Assembly (NCBI RefSeq): GCF_017303295.1
Contig: NZ_JAFKOK010000001.1
Location: 1-64,000, forward strand
Length of the DNA: 64,000 nt
Source: Rhodobacter sp. NTK016B
GTDB taxonomy: Bacteria > Pseudomonadota > Alphaproteobacteria > Rhodobacterales > Rhodobacteraceae
Direction: 5' to 3'
Shown: positions 53,169 through 63,028 of the stretch, piece by piece
How the letters are laid out: the number at the start of each line of letters is the position of its first letter
How positions within the stretch are numbered: the stretch's first letter is position 1
The notes under the pieces: model-generated
The model's input: only the letters and a program-made list of their open reading frames with translations
Database searches by the model: none
Told to the model about the DNA's origin: nothing
Program-made: the position numbers and the translations under genes

Positions 53169-54503
53169 TTACCAGTTGTCACGGAACCAGCGCATCGCGC
53201 GCTTGAGCGGGCGCGAGGCGAAGGCCTGCGCGGGCATGTCGAAATCCCACCATTCGTCCTGCGGATGGGCGGCATACTGGCACAGCCCGACGATGGCCGC
53301 GTATTCGGGCCCCGTCGCGGCCTGAGGCAGGCCCGGCACGCGGATCGGACGGCCCAGCCGCACCTGCGGCCCGAGGATCTTCGCCGCCAGCCGATCGAGG
53401 CCCGGGATCTGGCTGCCCCCGCCCGTCAGCACGATCTGCTGGCTGGGAAGATGATCGAACCCTGCCACGTCAAGCCGTGCGCGGACCTCTTCAAGGATCT
53501 CCTCGACGCGGGGCCGCATGATGCTGATCAGCGCCGAGCGCGTGACGGTGCGACGGTCCTTGTCCCAGTCTCCGCTGTCGCCGCCGATCTCGATATGCTG
53601 GCGGTCGTCCTGCCGGGTGGCCACCAGACCGCCATGGAAGGTCTTGATCCGCTCGGCGGTGGAGGACGGCACCTGCAGCGCGATGGCGATGTCCGAAGTG
53701 ATATGCTCGCCGCCCAGCCGCACGCTGTCGGCGTAGATCATGTGCCCCTTGATGAAGATCGACAGCGTGGTCGTACCGCCGCCCATGTCGATCACGGCGG
53801 CGCCCAGTTCCTGCTCGTCCTCGACCAGGGCGGCGCGGCCCGCGACATAGGGCGCGGCGGCAAGGCCCGCGACCTCGACATCGCAGCGCTTGAGGCAATG
53901 GACGAGGTTCTGCACCACATCGGCCGAGACGCTGAGCATGTGCATGTCGCAGCCCAGCATCCGTCCCGACTGCCCGCGCGGATCGGCAAGGCCGGTGCGG
54001 TGGTCGAGCACGAAGTTCACGGGCTGGGCGTGCAGCGCTTCACGGTCATGGCCGATATCGGGCAGGATGCAGCTGTCGAGCACGCGGGCGATATCGCTTT
54101 CAGAGACGCGGTCGCCTTCCAGCTCGACCGCGCCTTCCAGCCCGTAGCTGCGCATATCTCCACCCGAGAAGGTCAGGATCGCGTGATCAACGCGGGTCTG
54201 CGCCATCTTCTGGGCATTCTGCAAAGCGGTGCGCACGGCACGCTCGGTCTCGCGCATCGCCGCGATCTCGCCGAACCGGACGCCGCGCGAACAGGTGGTG
54301 CCCGCGCCGATCACCCGAAATGCCGCCTGCCCCGCCATATTGCCCACGCCCGAGCCTTCGCGCGGCCCTTCCGAGACGCCGAATTTCAGGATCAGGCACG
54401 CCACCTTGTGCGACCCCACATCCATCACCGCGATCACCCCCCGCTGCATGGCCTGCTGGCGGAGGTTACGCTGCGCTCGTTGGGAATCGTAGAACACGGT
54501 CAT
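53169..54503 (-). CDS. ftsA: Cell division protein FtsA
   Basis: 444 residues, actin-like. VIAVMDVGSHKVACLILKF is the phosphate-1 region, AAVIDMGGGTTTLSIFIKG is phosphate 2, IVLTGGGSQIPGLDRLA is the adenosine motif, and a basic C-terminal helix RPLKRAMRWFRDNW fits the membrane anchor. It ties FtsZ to the inner membrane. Its ATG overlaps the ftsQ stop by four bases. Confidence 0.96.
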   Translation of the reverse strand: MTVFYDSQRAQRNLRQQAMQRGVIAVMDVGSHKVACLILKFGVSEGPREGSGVGNMAGQAAFRVIGAGTTCSRGVRFGEIAAMRETERAVRTALQNAQKMAQTRVDHAILTFSGGDMRSYGLEGAVELEGDRVSESDIARVLDSCILPDIGHDREALHAQPVNFVLDHRTGLADPRGQSGRMLGCDMHMLSVSADVVQNLVHCLKRCDVEVAGLAAAPYVAGRAALVEDEQELGAAVIDMGGGTTTLSIFIKGHMIYADSVRLGGEHITSDIAIALQVPSSTAERIKTFHGGLVATRQDDRQHIEIGGDSGDWDKDRRTVTRSALISIMRPRVEEILEEVRARLDVAGFDHLPSQQIVLTGGGSQIPGLDRLAAKILGPQVRLGRPIRVPGLPQAATGPEYAAIVGLCQYAAHPQDEWWDFDMPAQAFASRPLKRAMRWFRDNW

Positions 54504-55927
54504 CGGCGGGAGGCTCCGGTATTGAGGGCGGTGTTGGTGAGTTGTTCCAGCGCCGGCTCGGCCAGGCGCAGGGTCGGGCGGGAGGGCGTGCGCATATCCA
54601 CGCTCACAAGGTCGCGAGACAGCAACTGCTGCACGCTGTTTTCGGTCATGGCGACCACACGGTCGAGCGCGGCGACCGCGCCCTCGGCGGGCAGAAGCAC
54701 GCGCTGGCCCCGGTCAAGCACAAGGTCCCAGCGCCGCTCGCCCACCCGCACGAGGCCACGCACCCGTTGCCGGATCGGCGCGGCGGCGGCCCAAAGCTCG
54801 GCGGCCTCGGCAATCGCGTCGGGCGCACCCGGCCCCACGATCAACGGCAGGTCTGCGCGGGTCACGCGCGAGGCGACGCGGGCGACGCGATGGCCGGTCT
54901 CATCGACAAGGAACAGCTCCTGCCCATGACGCCAGACCATGGCCGGGACGCGTTCGACGATGCGGACCTCGAGCACCCCGTCCGAGCGCACCTGCAGCCA
55001 CGCGCGTTCGACCGCATCGAGCGCCTCGGCCTCGGCGCGCAATTCGGACAGGTCGAGATCCCAGGACGAAACCGGGAAGCGCAGGCCCATCAGCCGCTCG
55101 ACACCGGTCGCCACTTCGGGCGAGCGCGAAAGCACTTCGAGCGACGACACGCGGAACATCGGCTGGTTGTGGAACCAGTCGGTGGCGGCGGTCACCTGCG
55201 CGGCAATCATCTCGCGGTTATCGGGCTTTGAAACCCAGCCCCCCAAAGTCGCGGCGATCAGCAAAAGCGGCAGGCCGATGCAGACGAAGGTCCGCACCAG
55301 CGGCGTCAGCCACAGCCGGTTGAGGCGATAAGCCAAGCGGCTGGGCGACGGGTCGAAGCTACGGCGCATGGCGCCGCCATCGACCGCATCGCTCGCGGTC
55401 GCGGATTGCGCGCCCATGGTCCAGTTCGCTGTCGCGACGGTTGACTGCGTGCCGGGATAGCTGCGCGGTTCGGCGCGGCGGGTGTCGGCGGATTTCGGGC
55501 GCGGCGCCGTGCCCAGAACGGTGCGCATCGCGTCATGGACCGGCAGTGGGCTGGCCGTGTCGCTGCCGGTGGCAAAGCCCCCGCCTTTGCCCGTAGCGTG
55601 CCCGCCCGCGCTCCAGGAATCGCGCCCGGTATCCGACCCCGCCCATTCCGCGACTTCATGCGGCAGGTTGCCCAAGGGCGGCTCGGCATCGCGGTCGGGC
55701 TGCGCCCCATGGCGCAGGACCGGATCGGGTTCGGGCATCGGCGGCCATGCCCGTTCGGGCAGATCGCTGGGCCATTTCGGCGCGACGGGTCGGTCGCGGC
55801 GCAGCGGCCGCCCGGCAGGAAGATCGGGCGCCGTGACCGCGTGCCGGGCGGGCCAGACCCACGGTCCGCGATGCACGGTGTCGTGGGTCGGGGCGTCGGG
55901 CTCGTCAACCGGCGGCAGGTCGGACAT
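54500..55927 (-). CDS. ftsQ: Cell division protein FtsQ with long N-terminal extension
   Basis: 475 residues from an ATG that overlaps the ddl stop (TGATG). Residues 1-186 are Pro/Asp/Arg-rich and probably disordered. From Met187 the sequence matches the usual start (FDPSPSRLAYRLNRLWLTPL). The single transmembrane helix is about 211-231, the POTRA domain about 255-325 (FRVSSLEVLSRSPEVATGVE), and a beta domain follows. FtsQ links early and late division proteins. If translation instead begins at Met187 (55369) the protein would be 289 residues, close to relatives, but 558 open bases would be left unexplained. Confidence 0.9.
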   Translation of the reverse strand: MSDLPPVDEPDAPTHDTVHRGPWVWPARHAVTAPDLPAGRPLRRDRPVAPKWPSDLPERAWPPMPEPDPVLRHGAQPDRDAEPPLGNLPHEVAEWAGSDTGRDSWSAGGHATGKGGGFATGSDTASPLPVHDAMRTVLGTAPRPKSADTRRAEPRSYPGTQSTVATANWTMGAQSATASDAVDGGAMRRSFDPSPSRLAYRLNRLWLTPLVRTFVCIGLPLLLIAATLGGWVSKPDNREMIAAQVTAATDWFHNQPMFRVSSLEVLSRSPEVATGVERLMGLRFPVSSWDLDLSELRAEAEALDAVERAWLQVRSDGVLEVRIVERVPAMVWRHGQELFLVDETGHRVARVASRVTRADLPLIVGPGAPDAIAEAAELWAAAAPIRQRVRGLVRVGERRWDLVLDRGQRVLLPAEGAVAALDRVVAMTENSVQQLLSRDLVSVDMRTPSRPTLRLAEPALEQLTNTALNTGASRR

Positions 55928-56856
55928 CAGCGCTGACACGAGGCATCCTCCACCAGCAGGCGGCAAAGCTCGGGGAAGTCGATGCCGCAATGCGCTGCCT
56001 GTTCGGGGCTGAGCGAGGTCGCGGTGAACCCGGGCTGGGTATTGGTTTCCAACAGCACCAGCCCGTCGATCCCGCGCGACTCGTCCCAGCGGAAATCGGT
56101 GCGGCTGAGGCCCCGGCAACCCAGCGCCTTATGGGCGCGCAGCGAATACGCCATGCAGGCGTCGAAAATCTCGGCCGGGATCTCGGCAGGCACGACGTGG
56201 TGCGAGCCGCCTTCCTTGTACTTGGCGTCGTAATCGTACCAGCCCTCGGTGACGATATCGGTCACCGTGAGCGCCCGCGCGCCCTCTTTGGGATCGTCGA
56301 GCACCGAACAGGTCAGTTCCCGCCCCGGTGCATAAGCTTCGACCATCACCGTGTCGGGCATCGCGTCGTCAAGCTGCGGCGGGCCGTTATTGTCCGATTG
56401 CACGATCCAGACACCGACCGACGAGCCTTCGTTATAGGGCTTCACGACATAGGGCGGCGCGATCACGTGGCGCGCGCGGACCTCGTCCTTGGCGGCAAGC
56501 ACACTGGCCAGCACCGGCAGCCCGGCGGCGCGGTAAATGTCCTTGGTGCGTTCCTTGTCCATCGCCAGCGCCGAGGCCAGAACGCCCGAATGCGTATAGG
56601 GAATGCGCAGCCATTCCAGCAGGCCCTGCACGCAGCCATCCTCGCCCCAGCGGCCATGCAGGGCGTTGAAGCATACATCGGGCTTGAGAGAGTCCAGACG
56701 CTCGGGCAGATCGCTGCCCGCGTCAATTTCGACCACGTTGAATCCGGCCACCCGCAGGGCTTCGGCGCAATTGCGCCCCGTTGCCAGCGACACCTCGCGC
56801 TCAGCCGAGGGTCCGCCCATCAACACCGCCACTGTGGGGGCTGCCCTGCTCGACAT
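55927..56856 (-). CDS. ddl: D-alanine--D-alanine ligase
   Basis: 309 residues, ATP-grasp. The N-terminus VAVLMGGPSAEREVSLATG is the DdlB signature. FNALHGRWGEDGCVQGLLEW, VKPYNEGSSVGVWIV, and LLETNTQPGFTATSLSPEQA cover the substrate, ATP and Mg sites. It makes the D-Ala-D-Ala dipeptide for peptidoglycan. The ATG at 56856 is preferred; an in-frame TTG at 56865 is the alternative. ftsQ begins inside its stop. Confidence 0.95.
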   Translation of the reverse strand: MSSRAAPTVAVLMGGPSAEREVSLATGRNCAEALRVAGFNVVEIDAGSDLPERLDSLKPDVCFNALHGRWGEDGCVQGLLEWLRIPYTHSGVLASALAMDKERTKDIYRAAGLPVLASVLAAKDEVRARHVIAPPYVVKPYNEGSSVGVWIVQSDNNGPPQLDDAMPDTVMVEAYAPGRELTCSVLDDPKEGARALTVTDIVTEGWYDYDAKYKEGGSHHVVPAEIPAEIFDACMAYSLRAHKALGCRGLSRTDFRWDESRGIDGLVLLETNTQPGFTATSLSPEQAAHCGIDFPELCRLLVEDASCQR

Positions 56857-56990
56857 GCCCACCAACTCTGCCTCATCCGGGGTCTTTTGACCCCTGTCTT
56901 ATTCTTCGCTTCAGGACCTTCTGGGCCCCGTTCGTGCCGCCGGATCTGTTGCCCGATCGGCACCGCGCTTCGGGGTGGCTGCGCCTGTCG

Positions 56991-57917
56991 TCAGGGAGCC
57001 GGATCACCGATGCGCTTGATTTCCCATTCTAGCTCAATCCCGCTGTTTTGGAACACCCTTTTTCGAACTTCCTCGCCCAGCCCCTCCAGATCGGCGGCCG
57101 AGGCACCGCCGGTATTGATCAGGAAATTCGCGTGCTTGGGCGACATCTGCGCCCCGCCCCGAGTGGCGCCGCGCATGCCGGCAGCCTCGATCAGGGACCA
57201 CGCCTTGAGGTCGTGGGTGTCGTCGGCCCTACCAGTAGACGAGAAACCCGCCGGATTGCGAAAGGTCGAGCCCGCCGTGCGGTCCTTGGTCGGCTGGGTC
57301 GCGTCGCGTTTGGCAAGCTGCGTCTCCATCCGCCGGGCCAGTTCCTCGGGGTCGCCCTGCGGCGCGCGTAATGTGGCAGAAATGACAACAGCCCCCTCGG
57401 GCAAGGCCGATTGACGGTAGGTAAGACCAAGCTCGGCTGCCGGTTTCTCGACGATCTCGCCCGAGCGCAGCACCATCCGCACGCTTTCCAGCCGGTCGGC
57501 CACGTATTCGCCGTAACAGCCCGCATTCATCGTCACCGCCCCACCGATCGAGCCGGGGATGGTGCGCAGAAAGGTCAGGTCGCAGCCCGCCTGCGCGGCC
57601 TTGCGCGCGACATGGGCGTCCAGCGCGGCGGCACCGGCCACGACGCGGTCCCCGTCGATGCTGATCGCGTTGAAGCCCCGCCCCAGCCGGATCACCACCG
57701 CCCGAAGCCCCCCGTCGCGCACGATCAGGTTCGACCCCACGCCCATCGGAAAGACCGGCAGGTCCCCCGGCAAAGCGGCAAGGAAAGCCGCGAGATCGTC
57801 CTCGTCCTCGGGCTGGAAGAACCAGTCGGCGGGGCCGCCCACGCGCAGCCAGGTGAGGTCGGAAAGCGGGCGGTCCTGCGTCAGGGTCCCACGCGGGGTA
57901 AAGGAGATCTGGGTCAT
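56991..57917 (-). CDS. murB: UDP-N-acetylenolpyruvoylglucosamine reductase MurB
   Basis: 308 residues, the shorter type II form. The FAD-binding part includes [19 protein letters not shown] and [27 protein letters not shown] follows, and the catalytic Ser is in GSTFRNPAG. It reduces the enolpyruvyl group to make UDP-MurNAc. A 134-bp gap separates its start from ddl's end. The upstream neighbour on the minus strand, murC, is 1.3 kb away because three small genes intervene, so murB needs its own promoter in 57918-58052. Confidence 0.95.
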   Translation of the reverse strand: MTQISFTPRGTLTQDRPLSDLTWLRVGGPADWFFQPEDEDDLAAFLAALPGDLPVFPMGVGSNLIVRDGGLRAVVIRLGRGFNAISIDGDRVVAGAAALDAHVARKAAQAGCDLTFLRTIPGSIGGAVTMNAGCYGEYVADRLESVRMVLRSGEIVEKPAAELGLTYRQSALPEGAVVISATLRAPQGDPEELARRMETQLAKRDATQPTKDRTAGSTFRNPAGFSSTGRADDTHDLKAWSLIEAAGMRGATRGGAQMSPKHANFLINTGGASAADLEGLGEEVRKRVFQNSGIELEWEIKRIGDPAP

Positions 57918-58052
57918 GGCTCTGGAATAGACGGCAGCCCTGCAGGCCGCAAGCGCACCCGCGAGCGATGCGCGAGATTGACGGGAACCAACTGCGCCTC
58001 TGCGCGGTTGCCCTTTCAACATCACGACAAAAAAAATTCGGCGGAAACAACA

Positions 58053-58370
58053 ATGAAGAAAGTCATCCCCCTGATGCGCAACATGGGCCCCACACTTGCA
58101 GCCGGCACGATTGCCGGTGTCGCGGTTCTGGCGGGTATCCTTGCCGGTGCCTATGACGGCCAGCTTCTGGCCATCGCCAGCGCGGCGGGCATCGCGCTGG
58201 CGCTCAGTTTCGAGCTGGCGCTGTGGAGCTGGGCCCTGCCGGGTCAGGACACGCGCGACAATGGCGCCGATACTGTGCTGCGCGCGGCCTCGGCGGCTCA
58301 GCCGCGGGAGCGACGCACCGGCGCCCGGCGCTTTGCGCTGCGCCCGGCGATGCAGCGCCGCACGGCCTGA
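58053..58370 (+). CDS. Small two-helix membrane protein, paralogue 1
   Basis: 105 residues with a short basic start, two adjacent hydrophobic segments (about 10-30 and 36-60, containing [20 protein letters not shown]), and a basic tail ([17 protein letters not shown]). The pair of helices aligns with those of the gene at 58526: both share TxAAxxxAGxxxxAGxxxGxYD. It is divergent from murB. The terminator at 58397-58432 follows. No known family. Confidence 0.65.
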   Translation: MKKVIPLMRNMGPTLAAGTIAGVAVLAGILAGAYDGQLLAIASAAGIALALSFELALWSWALPGQDTRDNGADTVLRAASAAQPRERRTGARRFALRPAMQRRTA

Positions 58371-58396
58371 TCCGCGCATCACACAGCTCCCTGAAG

Positions 58397-58432
58397 CGGG
58401 CGTTCCGGTGGTTGGTCCGGGGCGCCCGTTTT
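58397..58432 (+). terminator. Intrinsic terminator after small membrane gene 1
   Basis: CGGGCGTTCCGG (58397-58408) pairs fully with CCGGGGCGCCCG (58417-58428), using two G-U pairs in RNA, and TTTT follows. It stands 26 bp past the stop and before the second paralogue, so the two copies are probably separate transcripts or joined only by read-through. Confidence 0.8.
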
Positions 58433-58525
58433 CCGTTCCAACGGCGCCAGCCCAAGGCCGCATGGGAACTCTTCACCCGCAAGTTGCGTTTCCCTGACAA
58501 CCCCAAATCACATCGGAGACCCGTT

Positions 58526-58846
58526 ATGATGATCCCCCAAGCGCCCCTCAGATCGACCATGGCGACGGTTGCGGCGGCCTGCGTGGCCGGCGCGGTCGTG
58601 ATCGCCGGGCTTGCGTATGGCTTTTACGACTGGCGCCTGTTCGTCGCGGCGGCGGTCGCTGGCGTCGTGATCGGCGTGCCCGCCGGTATCTGGATTGCCC
58701 ACCGCATGCGTGCGACCCCGCCGCTGCCCCGTCCCGAGACTGCCGTGAACGACCCGGACGCCGCGCAGCGCGAAGTCGCGCCGCATCGCGCGCGCCCTTA
58801 TCCGCCCGCGCCCGATCAGGCGATCACCCCGGCGACGGCGTCGTAA
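58526..58846 (+). CDS. Small two-helix membrane protein, paralogue 2
   Basis: 106 residues. Two hydrophobic segments (about 12-32 and 38-58, AACVAGAVVIAGLAYGFYDW and VAAAVAGVVIGVPAGIWIAH) are followed by a Pro-rich polar tail ending TPATAS. It is clearly related to the gene at 58053. CATCGGAGACCCGTT precedes the ATG. It converges with the minus-strand gene at 58865. Function unknown. Confidence 0.65.
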   Translation: MMIPQAPLRSTMATVAAACVAGAVVIAGLAYGFYDWRLFVAAAVAGVVIGVPAGIWIAHRMRATPPLPRPETAVNDPDAAQREVAPHRARPYPPAPDQAITPATAS

Positions 58847-58864
58847 AGAAAACCAGCGGGCGCC

Positions 58865-59173
58865 CTACGGGGCGTCTGCCTGCTGCGCAGCCCGGCGCTG
58901 ACGGCGGCGATTGCGGCGTCTGGTTCCCAGCCAGCCGCCCAGCAACGCCCCCAAAGCCGCCGGTGCAGCGAAGAGGAAGGCAAGGACCGCATAGGCGATC
59001 CCGTCCCAGCCCGGCGCGCGCTGGCCCATTGCTGCAAGCACGCCGACCGCCACGAGCAGGACGACCACAAGAACCGCAGCCCCCGTGCCACCCCACAGAC
59101 GTCCGATAACCCAACCGAGCCCGCCGCCCACGAGCAGGGCAAGGCCGAGGATGTACAGGATTTCCGGTTCCAT
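58865..59173 (-). CDS. Small three-helix membrane protein between murC and murB
   Basis: 102 residues with hydrophobic segments at about 5-25, 32-50 and 60-82 (ILYILGLALLVGGGLGWVIG; AAVLVVVLLVAVGVLAAMGQ), and a basic end GTRRRNRRRQRRAAQ. The strong ribosome binding site GGGGAGCACC precedes the ATG. It follows murC by 30 bp and is probably cotranscribed with it. Short proteins at this locus are common in Rhodobacterales but unnamed. Confidence 0.68.
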   Translation of the reverse strand: MEPEILYILGLALLVGGGLGWVIGRLWGGTGAAVLVVVLLVAVGVLAAMGQRAPGWDGIAYAVLAFLFAAPAALGALLGGWLGTRRRNRRRQRRAAQQADAP

Positions 59174-59203
59174 GGGGTGCTCCCCTGCTTTTCCGCTTTC
59201 GGA

Positions 59204-60625
59204 TCAGACCTTTGCCAGACGCGCAGGCAAGGCCTGTGCCCAGGCGCTGATGGTCCCCGCGCCCAGACAGACGACCATGTCGCCCGGTCGGGTTTCGGCC
59301 CGAACCAGCGCTTCGAGATCGTCTTCACGCGTCAGCGAATGCGCCGAAGGATGGCCATGCGCGCGGATCGCGGCGACAAGGCTGTCGCGGTCGGCGCCCG
59401 GGATCGGATCTTCACCCGCGGCATAGACCTCGGCGATGGCAACGACATCGGCCGGATCGAAACAGGTGGTAAACTGGTCGAAAAGCGAGGACAGGCGGGT
59501 GTATCGGTGCGGCTGATGCACGGCGATGACGCGCCCCTGCCCGCCCAGCGACTGACGCGCGGCGCGGATCACGGCGGCAATCTCGACCGGATGGTGGCCG
59601 TAATCGTCGATCACGGTGACGCCGTTCACCTCGCCCACGCGGGTAAAGCGCCGCCCGACCCCGCCAAAGCCTGCCAGCGCCTGCCGGATCTGGTCGTCCG
59701 ACATGCCCAGATGCAGCCCGACCGCGACCGAGGCCAGCGCGTTCGAGACATTGTGGTCGCCGGGCATCGGCAATGTCAGACTTTCAATAATCCGACATTC
59801 CGATTCGTGGCCGACGGCGATATTGAAATGCGCCTTGCCCTTTTCGAACCTCAGCTCTTCGGCGCGCAAATGTGCTTCGGGCTGGAAACCGAAGGTGACG
59901 ATCTTGCGGTCATGGATCTTTTCGGCCAGCGCCGCGACCTCGGGATGGTCGGTGCAGAGCACCGCCAGACCGTAGAACGGAATGTCCTGCACGAAGCGGC
60001 GAAAGCCCTCGCGCAGCGTGTCGAAACTGCCCCAATGTTCCAGATGTTCGGGGTCGATATTCGTCACGACCGCGATCTCGGTGGGCAGGATGTTGAACGA
60101 GCCGTCGCTTTCATCGGCTTCGACCGCCATCCATTCGCCGGCGCCCGCCCGCGCGTTGGTGCCATAGGCATGGATGATGCCGCCATTGACGATGGTCGCG
60201 TCGAATTCCCCGCCATCGAGCATCGCCGCCATCATCGTCGTGGTGGTGGTCTTGCCATGTGTCCCGGCCAGCGAAATGCAGCGATGCGGACGCATGATCT
60301 CGGCCAGCATCTCGGCCCGGCGGATAACGGGAATGCCGAGGCGCTTGGCCTCGGCATATTCCGGGTTCGAAGGCTTGATCGCGGTCGAGGCGACGACGAC
60401 GCCCGCGCCGTGAACATGCGCAGCCTCATGGCCCACATGGATTACCGCGCCCAGCGAGGCGAGCCGTTCGGTGATGGCTGAGCCCTTGGCGTCTGAACCC
60501 TGCACCTTGTGGCCCTGCCCCAGCAGGATCTCGGCAATGCCCGACATGCCGATGCCACCGATACCGATGAAATGAACCGGGCCAAGGCCCGCCGGAAGAC
60601 GCGTCGCCGCCATGCTGTCACTCAT
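59204..60625 (-). CDS. murC: UDP-N-acetylmuramate--L-alanine ligase MurC
   Basis: 473 residues, a Mur ligase. The N-terminal Rossmann part has [18 protein letters not shown], the P-loop is [16 protein letters not shown], and [10 protein letters not shown] plus [14 protein letters not shown] are conserved in MurC. It adds L-Ala to UDP-MurNAc. The ATG overlaps the murG stop by four bases (60622-60625). Confidence 0.96.
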   Translation of the reverse strand: MSDSMAATRLPAGLGPVHFIGIGGIGMSGIAEILLGQGHKVQGSDAKGSAITERLASLGAVIHVGHEAAHVHGAGVVVASTAIKPSNPEYAEAKRLGIPVIRRAEMLAEIMRPHRCISLAGTHGKTTTTTMMAAMLDGGEFDATIVNGGIIHAYGTNARAGAGEWMAVEADESDGSFNILPTEIAVVTNIDPEHLEHWGSFDTLREGFRRFVQDIPFYGLAVLCTDHPEVAALAEKIHDRKIVTFGFQPEAHLRAEELRFEKGKAHFNIAVGHESECRIIESLTLPMPGDHNVSNALASVAVGLHLGMSDDQIRQALAGFGGVGRRFTRVGEVNGVTVIDDYGHHPVEIAAVIRAARQSLGGQGRVIAVHQPHRYTRLSSLFDQFTTCFDPADVVAIAEVYAAGEDPIPGADRDSLVAAIRAHGHPSAHSLTREDDLEALVRAETRPGDMVVCLGAGTISAWAQALPARLAKV

Positions 60626-61737
60626 GCTTTGGGAGGGCCCGCCAGACGCTCGGCCAGATCCGCAAGACGGCTGGCGGCATCGGGAATGCCCAGCTTCATC
60701 GCCGCCACCGCCATGCGCGTGGCGCCGTCGGGATGGGTCAGGATCGCCTGCACCTGCTCGGCCAGCGCTTCGGGCGTGAACATGCGCTCGGGCATGAGCA
60801 CGGCGGCCTCGGCTTCGACCAGCGCGCGCGCATTCGCGGCCTGCTCGCCCCGGATCGCAGCGGCATAGGGTACCAGCACCGAGGGGCGCCCGATCACCGT
60901 CAGGTCTGCCACCGTGGACGCGCCCGAGCGCGCGATGACCAGCTGCGCTTCGGCGAAACGGGCGGGAATATCGTCAAAGAACGGCCCCACCTCGGCGGGG
61001 ATATCCGCAGCCTCGTAGGCCGCTGTGACACGCTCGACATCCTCGGGACGGGCCTGCTGCGAGACGCGCAGATGCTGGCGCAGATCCGCGGGCAGCGAGG
61101 CCAGCGCGGCGGGCACGACGTCCGACAGGATCCGCGCGCCCTGACTGCCGCCGATCACAACCAGCGACATCGGATAGGGGCCGGGCGCGATATAGGGCGC
61201 GCCCGCGCGCTCGAACACCGCGCCGCGCACCGGGTTGCCGGTATGGTGCCCGGCGATCCCGGCCGGAAGCTCGGTCGGCCATGTTCCGCAGGCTACGGCG
61301 CTGACGCGCTTGGCGAAAACCTCGTTCACGCGGCCCAGCACACCGTTCTGTTCGTGGATCAGCCGGGGGATGCGCAGCAGCATGGCCGCCCCCAGCGCCG
61401 GGATCGACGGATACCCGCCGAAGCCCGCCACCACCGCCGGTTTGTCGCTAAGCATCGAGAAAACGGCTTTGATGACCCCGCCAACGATGCGAAACGGCAC
61501 CGCCAGCTTGGCCAGGGCCCCGCCCCGCGCAAAAGTAGCCGAGGAGACGACACGCCGCTCGACCGCCTCGGGGAAACCGTCTGCGTAGCGTGCGCCGCGC
61601 GCATCGGTCGACAGGACGACCCGCCAGCCGCGCGCGAGCAATTCCTCGGCGAGCGCCTGTGCGGGGAACATGTGCCCGCCGGTGCCGCCTGCGGCGATTA
61701 CCGCGAGCGGGCGTTTGCTGTCCGTGGCCTTCGCCAT
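60622..61737 (-). CDS. murG: Undecaprenyldiphospho-muramoylpentapeptide beta-N-acetylglucosaminyltransferase
   Basis: 371 residues, a GT28 enzyme. The N-terminal G loop is [19 protein letters not shown], the second is [17 protein letters not shown], and the UDP-binding helix includes [11 protein letters not shown]. It converts lipid I to lipid II at the inner membrane. The ATG overlaps the ftsW stop as TGATG, with a GTG one codon earlier as an alternative. Confidence 0.96.
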   Translation of the reverse strand: MAKATDSKRPLAVIAAGGTGGHMFPAQALAEELLARGWRVVLSTDARGARYADGFPEAVERRVVSSATFARGGALAKLAVPFRIVGGVIKAVFSMLSDKPAVVAGFGGYPSIPALGAAMLLRIPRLIHEQNGVLGRVNEVFAKRVSAVACGTWPTELPAGIAGHHTGNPVRGAVFERAGAPYIAPGPYPMSLVVIGGSQGARILSDVVPAALASLPADLRQHLRVSQQARPEDVERVTAAYEAADIPAEVGPFFDDIPARFAEAQLVIARSGASTVADLTVIGRPSVLVPYAAAIRGEQAANARALVEAEAAVLMPERMFTPEALAEQVQAILTHPDGATRMAVAAMKLGIPDAASRLADLAERLAGPPKA

Positions 61738-62903
61738 CACCGCCCTCGTGTCTGCAAAATCTCGCCGATCTCACCTTGGGGGCGAGAGCGCGTCAAGGCC
61801 AGCAACATTCCTGTCATCAGCCCCATGGCCAGCAAGGACGAGCCGCCCTGGCTGATGAAGGGCAAGGTCATGCCCTTGGCGGGCAGAAGCCGCACGGCCA
61901 CGCCCATATTGATCATCGCCTGCGCCGAGATCATCGCGGCCAGCCCCGTCCCCGCCATGCGGATGAACGGATCGCGCTCACGCGTCAGCCGCACCAGCGC
62001 GCGCAGGCAGATGGTGGCGTAAAGCATGATGATGAATGCCACGAGGATGAAGCCGTATTCCTCGGCCGCAACGGCGATGACGAAATCGGTATGCGCATCG
62101 GGCAGCTGCCATTTCACCTGCCCCTCGCCCACGCCCATGCCCCACAGGCCGCCCTCCTGAATGGCCGAGGTGGCGTAGCCGATCTGCGACCGGGCGTCGA
62201 TCTCGGAGGACAGGAAGGCATCGATGCGCCGCGCGAAGTGTTCCGACGCGCTGTAAGCCACAACGCCGCCGCCCACCACCGCGCCCGCAAGCCCGAGGAT
62301 GATGACGATCGACGCGCCCGAGACGAAATACATCGCCCCCCAGCCGAACAGCACCAGCGCCGATTGCCCGAAATCGGGCTGGATCACCAACAGGCCAACC
62401 GTGGCCAGCGTCACGCCCAGCGACATCAGCCGTCCGGGTGGCGCGTTCAGGTCCTGTCCGGCGGCCAGAAGCCAGCCCGCGGTCACAGCAAGGCATGGCT
62501 TGATGAACTCTGAGGGCTGCAGCGTGATGACGCGCAGGTTCAGCCAGCGTGTCGCACCCTTGCCCAGATCGGTCCCCACGAAGGGCAGCGCCAGAAGCAG
62601 CACGAAACCGATGGCGAAGCCCAGCACTGCCCAGCGGCGGATCGTCTCGGGGCTGCGCATCGACACGAACAGCATCACGCTGACGCTGACTGCGGCAAAG
62701 ACCGCGTGGCGCTGGAAATAATAGAACGGCGGCAAATGGTTGCGCGTCGCCAGCGGCGGTGACGAGGCCAGCGCCAGCAACAACCCTATGGCAACAAGAA
62801 GAAGAACGCTCGAGATCGTCCAGCGATCGACCGTGCGCCACCAGCGCGACAGCACCGGCTCGCCCGTCTGGGCGGGGATGCTGCCATGAACCATTTCCGT
62901 CAT
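61737..62903 (-). CDS. ftsW: SEDS peptidoglycan polymerase FtsW
   Basis: 388 residues, about ten membrane helices. [39 protein letters not shown] and [20 protein letters not shown] with [10 protein letters not shown] are the SEDS signatures, including the catalytic Asp region. It makes septal glycan with FtsI. A short polar N-terminus precedes the first helix. It is the first of four overlapping genes (ftsW-murG-murC and then the small gene). Confidence 0.96.
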   Translation of the reverse strand: MTEMVHGSIPAQTGEPVLSRWWRTVDRWTISSVLLLVAIGLLLALASSPPLATRNHLPPFYYFQRHAVFAAVSVSVMLFVSMRSPETIRRWAVLGFAIGFVLLLALPFVGTDLGKGATRWLNLRVITLQPSEFIKPCLAVTAGWLLAAGQDLNAPPGRLMSLGVTLATVGLLVIQPDFGQSALVLFGWGAMYFVSGASIVIILGLAGAVVGGGVVAYSASEHFARRIDAFLSSEIDARSQIGYATSAIQEGGLWGMGVGEGQVKWQLPDAHTDFVIAVAAEEYGFILVAFIIMLYATICLRALVRLTRERDPFIRMAGTGLAAMISAQAMINMGVAVRLLPAKGMTLPFISQGGSSLLAMGLMTGMLLALTRSRPQGEIGEILQTRGR

Positions 62904-63028
62904 GACTGTCCTGCTCGATCTGCCGGTAACCGGCCTGCCTGTTACGCCCGGTATTCCGGGTCGTTACCCGCCATGATAGCGCGCGCAGCCGGACCTGGCC
63001 AGTCCCGTTACCGCCCCCGCATTTAGGC

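Noticed and set aside
55306-55908. Alternative minus-strand frame opposite or beside the ftsQ extension
   Set aside because: Its composition (Arg/Pro/Ala) looks like a shadow, and the ftsQ frame is the one joined to ddl by TGATG.
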